Origin: Culex pipiens pallens
Lineage: Eukaryota; Arthropoda; Insecta; Diptera; Culicidae
Direction: 5' to 3'
NCBI RefSeq assembly: GCF_016801865.2
Contig: NC_068938.1
Span: forward strand, 190,136,476-190,200,475
DNA length: 64,000 bases
Within the stretch, counting starts at the first letter, position 1; the number at the start of each line of letters is the position of its first letter. This document shows, piece after piece, positions 35,201 to 47,200 of this stretch. The notes beneath the pieces were generated by a model. It saw only the letters and a program-made list of their open reading frames with translations, made no database searches and was not told the DNA's origin. A program made the translations under genes and the position numbers.

Positions 35201-38200
35201 GCTTCCCAAAAAGACCCGAACCCACCGACTCTGACTCCACAGCCCTGATAAATCATTCGCAAAATGAACTTCCTAATTCGACCTCGTAGATCACCGGGAT
35301 CCGTGGTGTATGGGTAAGCGTGGTTGCCTCTCACAATCCAAAGGTTGTCAGTACGAACAGAACGATTCCGATTTTTTTAATCAAGTGTAACCACGTTTCC
35401 AAATGTTGGTCCAGTTTTATTGTTTAACATTGAAAATCGAACCAATAGTTTTATGAAGTATTGCGAGTTGAAAAATGATGGCTAATTAGACACTGTGAAA
35501 AACTCTTTTTTTCATAAAATTTAAGCTTTGATAGCCTGTACCTTCGTATCTAGAAGTACGATCAACAAAGTAAAAAAAAAGTAAAATTGTATGACTTTTT
35601 CCCAGCTCTCGAAAACATTTTTTGCAGGAGTGCTTTTCCTTCATAATGCCACGGTGTGTTTTCTGGGCACAAAATAGGTAAACGGAAAAAAAATTGCAGA
35701 TTTTTTTTATCAACTTTTTTTCACTAAAACTCAATTTCCCAAAATATGTATTTTTTTATTTTCGAGATTTTTTGATTTGTTTTAGGGGACAAAAATCCGC
35801 AACTTTTGAGCAATAAAGAAACATGGTCAGAAAATTTTGCCGCCGAGTTATGAATTTTTGAAAAAAAACAGTGATTTTTGGAAAAAAATCGAAGTTTTAT
35901 GCAAAAACATGTTTGACATTATTTTTTAATGCAAAATTGAATTTGCAATCGAAAAGTACTTTACGGATTTTTTGATAAAGGGCTCCGTTTTCAAGATATA
36001 GTCACCGAAAGTTTGATTTTAGCGAAATATTTGCAGTTTGTCAATTTTTAAAAATAGTGACCATAAGTGACCATTTCTAATTTTTTTTTTTTGAGAAGTT
36101 CAGAAAATTTGCTACGTGAAATTTTGCGATCTTTTCGAAACAAATGTTTTGAAAATTTTTAAATCTAGACTAACATTTTAAAAGGGCCAAACATTTAATA
36201 TTACCCCCATGTAAATGCTAGTTTTGATTCAAAAATTTTCAAATACTTTTTTCGAAAAGTTAGCAAAATTTCACGAATGTTTCATGTATTAACATTGATA
36301 ATCGGACCATTAGTTGCTGAGATATCGTCATTAGAAAATGGTGGGTTATTTTGGTGAGATTAAGAAAACTTCAATTTTCGTGTTTCTTTTTCTTAAAGCG
36401 GCTCTATCTCAGCAACCCGAGGTCCAATCTTTAATGTCTCTGGACAATTTTATAGCAAATTTTCTGAACTTTTAAAAAATATATTTTTAGGAACGGTCAC
36501 TAATTTTAAAAAATTGAAAAACTGCAAATATTTCGCTAAAATCAAACTTTCGGTAGCTATATCTTGAAAACGAAGCCCTTATTCAAAAAATCTGTAAAGT
36601 ACTTTTCGATTGCAAATTCAATTTTGCATTAAAAAATAATGTCAAACTTGTTTTTGCATGAAACTTCGATTTTTTATCCAAAAATCACATTTTTTTTTCA
36701 AAAAATCATAACTCGGCGGCAGATTTTTTGACCATGTTTCTCTATGGCTCAAAAGTTGCGGGTTTTTGTCCCCTAAAACATATCAAAAAATCTCAAAAAT
36801 CAAAAAATATGTATTTTGGGAAATTGAGTTTTAGTGAAAAAAAGTTTTTCAATTTTTTTCCGTGTACCTATTTTTTTCTCAAAAGTCCTCAACAATACCT
36901 ACAACTTTGCCGAAGACACCAAATTGATCAGAAAATTCACTCAAAAGTTACAGCTGTTTGAATATTTACATACCATTTTTGTATGGACAGCAGACAAAAT
37001 TGTATGGAGACTTGTATGGATGAACCAATGACGCAAAATAGCTTATTTGGTCATAGGGAAGGCCCCCACAAAGTTTGAGTCAAATAAAAAAAATACAAAA
37101 AAATAAAAATGGTCGAAATCGGCCGATTTCGTAGAGAGTTGCTCACCGGGAAAGTGAAAACAAAGTTTCAAAAGGCCAAATCGATACATTAACTTGTTTA
37201 TTGGACCACAGACCATCATTTAATGGCATAGGCCATTTGAAATTTTCCATTTTTTTCTAAGCATATTTAGTGAAATTGTCGAAAAAAATTACTTTTTTCA
37301 AAAAAATGCTCAGGGAACGTGGTAAACGATTTTTCCGAAAGTTTTCATGTATGAAAGAGTTGTTTCTAACATGATTTTCTATCATTTGAGAGCTGAGCAC
37401 ACTGATTTCCTCGACTTCGTGTTTTTTTGGGACACGCTACCATAATATTCAAGTTGCTTGTATTAAAGAATTGTAAATTGATTTTTAAAGAAAGTTCGTT
37501 TCTATACTTTTCTTTTTAACTCTAAATCACATAAAAAACGAAGGACGATCGTTAATGCAAAGCTCCACAGCACAAGTAAAAAAACGAAAAGCAATGTTCC
37601 GTTCGTAAACACACGCCGACAGGGGGCTCGGGCAAGGATGGCGACGTGGTCCATTAAATATTGAAAAGGGGGCGTATGTGTGTGAGTGCTGGATCACAGA
37701 ACGGAACATCAGGAATTTCCCGGTCCATTTCCTGCGCTTCCGCCCGTATAAAAGTGTGTTTGTGTCGGAAAATTCATTCTGAAGGATAGGGCGCACATAG
37801 CAAACCCCACCACCCACTAGCCACTATCGGCCAGTCACTCGGCAGGGAAATGGATTTCAGGACCAGGCTATTAAAAGCTTTGAACAGTTTGTGGGCATGC
37901 CAGCATGAATTATTAATTTTTAGTTTGAGCTTTGGTTGGTCGGTCGGTCGATTGGTTGGGGCGATGTGTTATTCACTTTCGCTCAATTGCGCCGCGACAA
38001 ACGGATTGTTGGACTTTTTCAAGCAAGGTTTTTTTTGCTTCATGAGAAAATGTAAAAAAAAATGAATAGTAACAAAAACGATATCAATTTATTCCTTTTT
38101 AAGAAACCAACCGTAATTCTTGTTTACTTGGTAAACCCCAAAAATCTATTTTCGTCCTGTCAAACAGTACAACAACAAAAAATCCTTTCCAAAGAACGGC

Positions 38201-41200
38201 GGTCGTTCATCGTCGATGAAAGCAAATAAACATGCCACTTATTTATGAGTCGTATGTGACTGCCGGCGGCGTCGCGACCAACGGACATACCCGCTCTTGT
38301 TGTTTACGATCCGCTTCCTATAAATACAATTATTTTCCTTTTTTTCGGTCAAAGTCTTAGCCCGTCCTATGTGGAACTGGCAGGCAAATAAACCGTCGAC
38401 GGAAGTAGCGTTACGTGACACAAGGATTGGCGTGCATGGTGATATACTGCTGGGAGGTTTGAAGGAATCGGGATTTTGAACCGTTTTTGGTCTAAAGGAT
38501 GTTTAATAGATGGGAATTTGTGAAAAAAAAAATATTGAGGCCGTTGCAAATATTTTTCAAAGTTTATGTCGCCCCCCTTCAAAAATGGTTTGAAAAATCA
38601 AACATATTTTTTTCAAAGAACATCAAAATTTCAATGGAAATAGAAGTCTAATCAAGAAGGGTTTTTTTCATATTTTCCCACGATACGCATTTTTTTTTTT
38701 AATTTTCGATTTTTTCTATTTTTTTACTTTTTTTTTTTTAGACGAAAAAGGAATCTTTTGTGCTAATGCCTTGGGCATGAGTAAGGACCTCGACGCCGTT
38801 AGCAATGTTGGCTTTAAAATAAAATTTCGTGATAATATCACTTCCCCCCAGCCAACATTTTTGCCTTGCGAAGCGGGCCTCGACGCTGTGTCTAGGTTTA
38901 ATTCCTAGCTAGGAGCCATCAGTGTCTTAAGAGGTGGTCCCAAGGCCGAGTAGGAGTTCATGAAGCAAATTAGTCGTCTCCCACCCCTTTTAAATTGAAA
39001 AATGAACTCTGAAACCAGCGCTTACTCACAACAGAAACAGAGGCCTCTTCTAGGCATTGTAGGATAGAATAGATTTTGAAATTTATTTTAAAAAATTATT
39101 ATTACGTAGCATTTTGATATGTCAAAATTTCCATAGAGTCTCGGTCAATCAATAGTGCGATGATATCGGACAAAATTCGTTAATCTGTTGAACTAACGGT
39201 TTTCGGATTATGGTTGTATCGACCATTGTTGCGAATCGAGGGTCTACTGGAGCCTTGACGATCAAATGGAGCCTAACATTTCAAAAGGGCGCATGGGTTT
39301 TGTGAACAGGAGTGTGTCTCCTTCACTCAAATGACAGTTTACATAAGGTATAATAGAGATGCACTCTTGTTTGCAAAGCTCTATGCCCTAATGAAATGAA
39401 AGGCATGAAATAGTCGTCTTAATTACTAGTGTTCAACTTATGAACTATTCATTTATGTTTATTGGTTTTTGGAAGCGGCAAGACTGGTTTAAAAACAAGA
39501 TCCTTTACCTTATTTGGCGTTATAATAAAACATTCGGGGATTTGAGATTAAATTTATTTTCAGACAGTTTAGTTTAGGTTGTTGATTAAAGTTAGATAGT
39601 TTTCCGTCGATGAATAATTGGACTGAAATGATTAGTTGATTTGAACGAAGTGTAACATCTATTGACGGACGTGACAGGTCGGCAGTTAGTTTTCATCTTT
39701 TTTTCTCTAGTATTTTTTATTTCCTTTAAATTTGGAATACATCATAGGTTTCTTTTGTATAGATCTCCGATTAGTTACATTTTCTTATTTAATTAACTAA
39801 TAATTTAATTTATTCCGGGCCTTCTTACTTTGAATCACAATTTCAGATTTTCTTTATTCAGTGTTAAACTTAGATTACCGTAACTGCTCAAGTCATCCAA
39901 GTTCTTACTACTCACACCAACACTAATTGTCTTTCACCTCCCCCCTCCCGATCCCCTATATCTTCCGGTGGTGTTCATTTGGTATGCAATACTAGTTCGG
40001 CCACTACCCTTTTTTCCACATGAAACCGGACTTGGACTGACTTGAGGCCGCGTCCCCCACCTTGCTCCGTAAAACGAAAACGAAAAAGGAATCTTTTGTG
40101 CTAATGTTTAGAATGGTGCAAAATTTGGAACCGGAGTTATGTTTTTTTTCTAATGTTAATTTTTGGAAAATATTGAACCTTTGGTCATACAAAATTTTAA
40201 AATTAATTTTATGATGCATGACAAATTTTCATGCGAAAATTACTTTTTTTACATTTTTTTTTGATCAAGTGTACCGTTTTACAGGTACAAGAATTTTAAA
40301 CTAAACATGTTGTTATGTTTTTTTTGCAATTTAAAAATATTTCATGAAGAAAAAGCATCCCAAATTGCTACCGAAATTGGCTGCTGAGGTACAGACGTGT
40401 AGTTTGTACACACTTTGTAATGACACTTGTAAGAAACGCCAAAACACGCGTCTTTCAAAAGATTAAGATTTAATTTTGTGAAAAATAAGTTTTTGTCTCC
40501 CAATCAGACCCCATATTTCGGATAACGATATCTCGGAAACTAAAGGATTGATTTTCAAGGTTAAAAAACAAATGATTTTTGAAACTTTTTGCGCTTTTTG
40601 TTTTGAATAATAACAAAATTCTAAATCCTGAGGTCTAACATCTATGAACAACAATAACAAGCGTTTTAGACCTTTTGAAATGTCACGCTAAATTTTAAAA
40701 TTTAGAAAATATATTTATTGAAAAAAGCAGACAATTCTCAACATTTATACCATCCACAAGGCAATAACAATATAAATTATTTGAGCGTTTGGTACGGTAT
40801 GTCCACGCATCCATCCTTCCCTGTAGATTCTGTGAAATGTGATCCTTTTCGGAACCTTGCGATATTTTATTTAAAAAAAAAAGGGAAAGTTAAAATTAAT
40901 TTTCTATCTTTTGAATAACTTTGTATTTTGTTCAATTTTCACTCAATTTGTTTTGAAAATAACAGCAAATTTAATGCTCTTTTCATAATTTTAATTTATT
41001 AATTTTGGTATTGTTAAATATTACCTGTTGTTAAAAAAGTTTGTATTTTTCAATTTGCGGACCGTTTTTTTATTACGTAACGCAAAAAAAATTTTTTTTT
41101 TGAAATAAATTTGCTGTTGAATTACTATTTTTACATAATTTTCAACCGTTTATTTTATTTATTTGGAAGTAATGTTGGTGAGATATTCCTACTATTTCTG

Positions 41201-44200
41201 GAAAGTCAAAATTTTTAATATGGGATTTGAGTGGCCACACTGTATCAGAAATTCTGTATATTGGGAAAGAATTTTCTGATCGACTTGGTGTATTCAGCAA
41301 AATTCTAGGTAATAAAAAAGTATCTTAACTCTTTAGAAAAATACAATTTTTGATTCATTTTGTAATCTTTTTTAAAGCTTAAGTCTCAAACATTTGTACA
41401 ATTTCAAAATCGAAATCAACCTGTCAAAAGTGCCAAAAAGTCAAGACAACACGTTGAATTGTTGAGCCAGGTCTTAAAATTTTCCGATTTTTTTTTTCGG
41501 GCGATGACATAATAACACCAATTATTTATATTTTGACAATGAAAATCGGAAAATAAGTTTCTGAGATAACTGCAATTGAAAAACGTGTTCTGGTAGGGTG
41601 ATACATAAAAAACAATTTTTTGTTGGTTTATATTTCATTGTCTGTTTCTCTGTTTTTTTAGATCAATGTTTTGATTATTTTTTCTCAGAATCGTATAAAA
41701 GCGACTCGGAAACGTTGCATTTTTTAATAAAAATGTTAAGACAATTGCAAATTCGGGTTTTACGGTAATTAAGGCCATTGAAAATATTTTTCAAGGTTTA
41801 TGTCGTAGAAATTAGGGCGCCCAATTTTCCCGGGTTTTGAATTTCCCGGGAAACGGGAAATTCTTTTTTGAATCCCGGAAATTCCCGGGATCCCGGGGAA
41901 ATTTTGGAAACTAATTTTCGTATAGTAATTTCCTATATAATTTGTTTATGTGACATGACCACAAATGCTTACAAAATTTCTATAAAAAAAACAAGGAGCG
42001 AAATAAAATAAAATGATACCAGTTAATGATAAATGTTTGATTAGTTCAGAATCTTATGTTTTACATAAAACATATTTTAAAATTTTTCTTTAAGTCACTA
42101 TCACCAACTGGTGAAAATTGGGACTTCAGTCTGATGTGTACAGGAGATTTTAGAGCAATAAATTTGGAAATCGGGGTTTTAATTGTTTTGTCAAATTGGC
42201 TTAACCCTTTCAGGCCAAATATTGAAATTTCCAAAACTAGCCTATAATTTTCGTATGATCAAAAGAATCATTTTCCCATCATTAATTTTTTTTTTTAAAT
42301 TCAGGCCTGAAAGGATTAAACAGCTGTCCTAAATCATTACTTTTGTCCTGATTTGCTCCTGTGTTTGATGAAAAATAATTAAATATGATATTTTTTCAAG
42401 TTTAAATTTTAAAAAAAATATACGTAAATATAATACCAAGTCTTTTTTTAAAATGTATAAAATTGAAAAAGAAAATATTTAAAGCGCTGGGCATTTTGCG
42501 GATCCGTAAACTTAAATTTTATCAATTCTCCCTAATAAGTTAAATTAATGCTGATATATGCCAAACACAAATTTCAATGCTTCAAAATTCTTATCGATTA
42601 CTAAATATTCAACTGTTCATTTATTTCCACATCCAAATCTTAATTTCCACATCCAAATCCTTTATTTTTTTCAATTCCGGGAATTCCCGGTTTTGAAAAA
42701 AAAACCCCGAACTATTTTGCCAAAAATAAATATGTTTTTCTCTTCAACAATGTTCCAAAACAAAGAAGTAAAAAAACAGCAAACATCAAAATTTTTGTTG
42801 TTTATATGTTTTTAGTATTTAAAAGTCACAAATTTAAATTTATGCCAAACATTTTATATCAAACGATAGACTTTTCCCACCGTGACGCCGCGTGTACCGT
42901 GACAAGGCAGCGGCGGCGGTGGCACCGACTCTATCTGTTAGCTCCACTGTTATTCGTGCCATTTGAAGTTGTTCAGTTCGGTGGAACGAGTTGTTGGGTG
43001 TAGTAAGGATACCATTGCCAGCGTGGACCATAAAAAGGGCCATGTTTGTTTGATTTGGAATCACTCGAAATAAGGTGGAACGCGGGGTTTTAGGAGGGGT
43101 GGTTGTTCTAAAAATAGAACTACGCCACGGAGAAAAGGATTCTTTCCTCGATGAATAATAGAGCTGGGTGGTTTGGGGTGGTGAGTGTTCAACAGTCTTG
43201 AATAGGTGATTGGGGCTTCAAGTTTTATGCATACCAGGTCGAAGAAATGAAAGCTTCATTATTCATGGTGGTTTTGATTTGGTTGAAGAAGTTTGAGATC
43301 AGTGAATTCGGAAAATTAAAAAAAAAAATGCTTATTACACACATGAAAGGACACCTGTTAAGCTAACCCCCACAACGTTATCCCCTAAACAACCTTCCTC
43401 ACCCTGCAATCCAAACATTAGACTGACGGTGGTTCTTTTTTCTCTTTCTCGTTCTCAATTCCATTTCAGACTGTGGCCCCAGTGGCGGTAGCAGCAGTGT
43501 GAAAGTTTTCCCGCGGAACGCGTTTCCACCTCAATCGAGCCTTGTTGTTTTAAGAAAGAAAGAAAAAAGAATCTACCTGACCGTCATCCCAACCCTCCTT
43601 CTTCAAAATGGTCGGTCCCAGCTCGCAGATCAGCAAACTGCTGCTGACGCTGCTGTTCCTCCTGATCATCTTCTTCATCTGGATGGACGTGAATCTGTAC
43701 ATCCGCATCCAGGACTACCCGATCCGCGATCGCGAGATCCGCCTGCTGAACGGTAGCACCGTGCTGAGACCAACGATGGGCGTTACGAGCAGCAGCGCGG
43801 TGACCTCGGCCGTTCCCCACCGGCAACCGCAGGAAGCGGCCCGGTACGAGGACGTGGCGTGGGTTTCGTGCGATCTGAACCCGCTGTGCGACGTCACGGT
43901 GAAGGCGATGATGTTGGACCACACGAACCACTACCTGTTTGCGCCGATGGCAACGCTGCTGGACAATTTGGCTGGGTTCTCCAAGGGGGAGCTCATTACG
44001 CCGAACATGATTTCGTTCTTCCACGTGTTTGTGGCGGTTGCTTCGGGGCGGATGGTCGCGTCGGATTCGCTGGGCTATCGCCGGATCGGGGTGGTGCTGT
44101 TTCAGTTCCGGACGTTCTTGGACGATTTGGACGGGCACGTGGCACGGGCGAAGAAGCACATCCGCGGCGAGCGGTCGGACATTGGATCCGCTGGATATTA

Positions 44201-47200
44201 CATCGATGGGATCTGTGACGCGTTGGGCTGCATCGCCCTCATGATCGGAGTGTTTGTGTTCCTGAAGAACAACCCGCCGCGTCGTGGCTACACCCAACTC
44301 CAGTCCATCATCCCGGTGTCCGAGTCGAAGAACTGCTCCGAGTCGGGCGTCATCTACAAGGTCAAAGTCACCACGAAGAAGGTCGCCCGCAAGGTGCTCT
44401 GCTACAGCGGCATCCTCGTGCTCAGCTCGACCGGCTGGAACCGTTACATCGCCATCTACCAGGACATGCTCGAGCGGGAGGACGTCACGCCGACCCAGTT
44501 CCTGCACCAGGAGCAGGCCTTCCGCTCGACCTGGTTCTTCGTCATCTGCTGGCTGTGGCGAATCGCGAACGTGCACGCCCTGCTGCACTTCCTCCTTCTG
44601 AGTGTCTTCTGTGATAAACTGTGGGAGTACCTGCGGATGATTCAGTACGCCGGCTTCGTGGCGCTGCTCGCCATCATCAGTGTGGCCGAGATGCACCTGC
44701 TCGGGGCGCAGAACTACATCTACAAATCGCTGACTGGTAACAATACATCGTTGTGATTACATTAAGGCAAGTTTTAGGACGACCCCCCGCGGGTCTCGCC
44801 ACTGCTTAGAGTGGTGGGTCCCAAAGCGTTAGCAGCTATCGTTTTCTAATGTCTCCACTTTGGTGGGGGGATTACCACGTGAGACAGATTTTGCGACATT
44901 TCTCCAGAGATTGAGTTTTCTACAGCGCTACAGAGACTACGGAATTAGAGTTTTAGTGATTGTTAAAATTTGAATTTCAACTTTTCTGATAATACGACAA
45001 TTTGCAGTTTGGTTCTATAAACATAGAATATGCAAAATAAAAATGTTGAACTAAAAAAAATGTGAAAATGTTAAAATAACTCTGAAAATCTTTTGTTTGA
45101 ATCGCAGAAGCTACTTTTCATGCTTCATTTTATAATAATATACACTCAAACCCCGATGGTTTGACACCAACTGTTGTCATACGAACGGGGTCACTTTTTA
45201 GTTTGACACCCCTTTTACACGGAGTTCACGCACACTATCAAACGTTTGTTTTGATAGTGTGCGTGAGCGCCGTGTAAAAAGTGACAGTTCGTCACTTTTT
45301 AGTTTGACTTTGACCAACCAACGGGGTACAAACTAAAAAAGTGTCAAACGAAAAAGTGACCAACCACCGGGGGTTGAGTGTAATATATTGAACTTGATAA
45401 TAAATTTGAACTTGACACATAAAAAATTCTCCTAATTTTCAAAAAACTTAAACCTAAATATATTTTGAAATAAAATGTAGGGCATGCGTATTCTGTTTTT
45501 TTTTTTTTTTTTTTTTTTTGTATATTCGACTAATACAGTTAAAAAGTTTTCAATGATTTCCTTCACTTTATTGAATTTCAAATCAAAACAGCAAAAATTA
45601 GTGAAATAATTTGATTTTTTTTGCTATATTTAGCAAATTAACATGTTTTTAAAGGTTTTTATCTCCCTTTACAAAATTTAAATTTTAAATTAAAAGTAAA
45701 AAATATTGTGATTTGTAATGAAATCAAAATTTTTATACAAAATGAAAAAAAAAACAAGTAGTTTTTTAACTTTCACGGGAATTGTCCACCCAAATAATCA
45801 AATATCGTTAAAACTAAACAGGACTCAGAAAAAATCTGAAAAGTTTTTAAAAGTTGATTTAAAAGCTTTAATTTTTTTATAAAACAAATCATGATTCTTT
45901 TAATTTCTTTTGAAACTATACCTTTCAAATAAAAAAAAATTGTTTTTTAATCCGACTGAAACCTTTTTGGTGCCTTCGGTATGCCCAAAGAAGCCATTTT
46001 GTATCATTAGTTTGTCCATATAATTTTCCATAGAAATTTGGCAGCTGTCCATACAAAAATGATGTATGGAAATTCAAAAATCTGTATCTTTTGAAGGAAT
46101 TCTTTGATCGATTTGGTGTCTTCGGCAAAGTTGTAGTTATGGATATGGACTACACTGAACAAAAAATGATACACGGTAAAAAAATTGGTGATTTTTTATT
46201 TAACTTTTTGTCACTAAAACTTGATTTGCAAAAAAGCAGCACCAAAATAGTTCAGCAATGGTTGAGTGAAATCTCTCCACTGTACCATTGCTCTCACTAT
46301 GATTAGCTGGAACACATAGTGAATATCAGTTCCGAGGTTTTGTAACAAACTTCGGATTTCTATGGACTTTAGAGCTGGCTCATTGTCACATATTAACAAT
46401 TTAGGTGCACCGTGAACTTGATAATTTTTTAGTAGTCTTAAATCGGTAATAGTTCGTGATTTAATTGGCGTAAGTATTCCAAATCTGGAAAACTTGTCAA
46501 TAGCCGAAAGAAAGATAGATGGTTTAGAAATGAAAATGTCGATGTAAAGTATGTGGAAAGGTCTTTTTGGTTCCGGATTTAATTTTATATGGATGCCGAT
46601 CGTACTTGTTTTTGTTACATGTATCGCAAAGTTTGATATACTGTCGAATCATAAATTTCATTCGAGGAAAATAATATTCTGATGAAATTTTCTTTTGGTT
46701 TTCCCAAATGCCACGATGTGCAACCTCATGTTCTTGTTCTATTTAAAGATTTTTTTCTTCTAGAGTTTTAAGGTCGATCAATAGTTTTTATGTAATAAAG
46801 ATTTTAAAATTTTTACAGCTGTTAAAATAATTTATGTACACAATTTGAAGTGTGTTCATTATTATTTCTGGACATAAAATACAATTTGTTCGTTTTATGT
46901 CCATATATTCTTTGAAAATATTTATAAGTTGTGGAACTCCAACAATTGTTTTTGTAATTGTTCTTCTGAATATTCTTGGAAAAATTTCTTCATAATCATT
47001 GTCTTCATTTGTTCCAATTTTCAACATAATTTGATTTGCAAAATAATTCATTGGCTTTTCGGTACATTTGATGAATTCAGAATCGTCAGTGTCTGCTGAA
47101 AGAGCACTGATTTCATCTTATAATTCACTTAAATTTATTTCTGGCTTTAAACGTGATAAATCGTCTGCCACCACGTTTTGTTTTCCTGGGCGATAACGAG

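Noticed and set aside
37850..38065. 71-codon ORF after the TATA box as a small secreted protein gene
   Set aside because: No signal peptide pattern or family resemblance; TATA and ORF may be coincidental, so only the promoter motif was kept.
43584..44696. 370-codon open frame antisense to Cpes
   Set aside because: It mirrors a GC-biased real gene; the sequence is His/Arg/Asp-rich with no family resemblance, as expected of an antisense shadow.
45496..45519. T24 run as the tail of a minus-strand retroposon
   Set aside because: No direct repeats flanking a defined insert were found.
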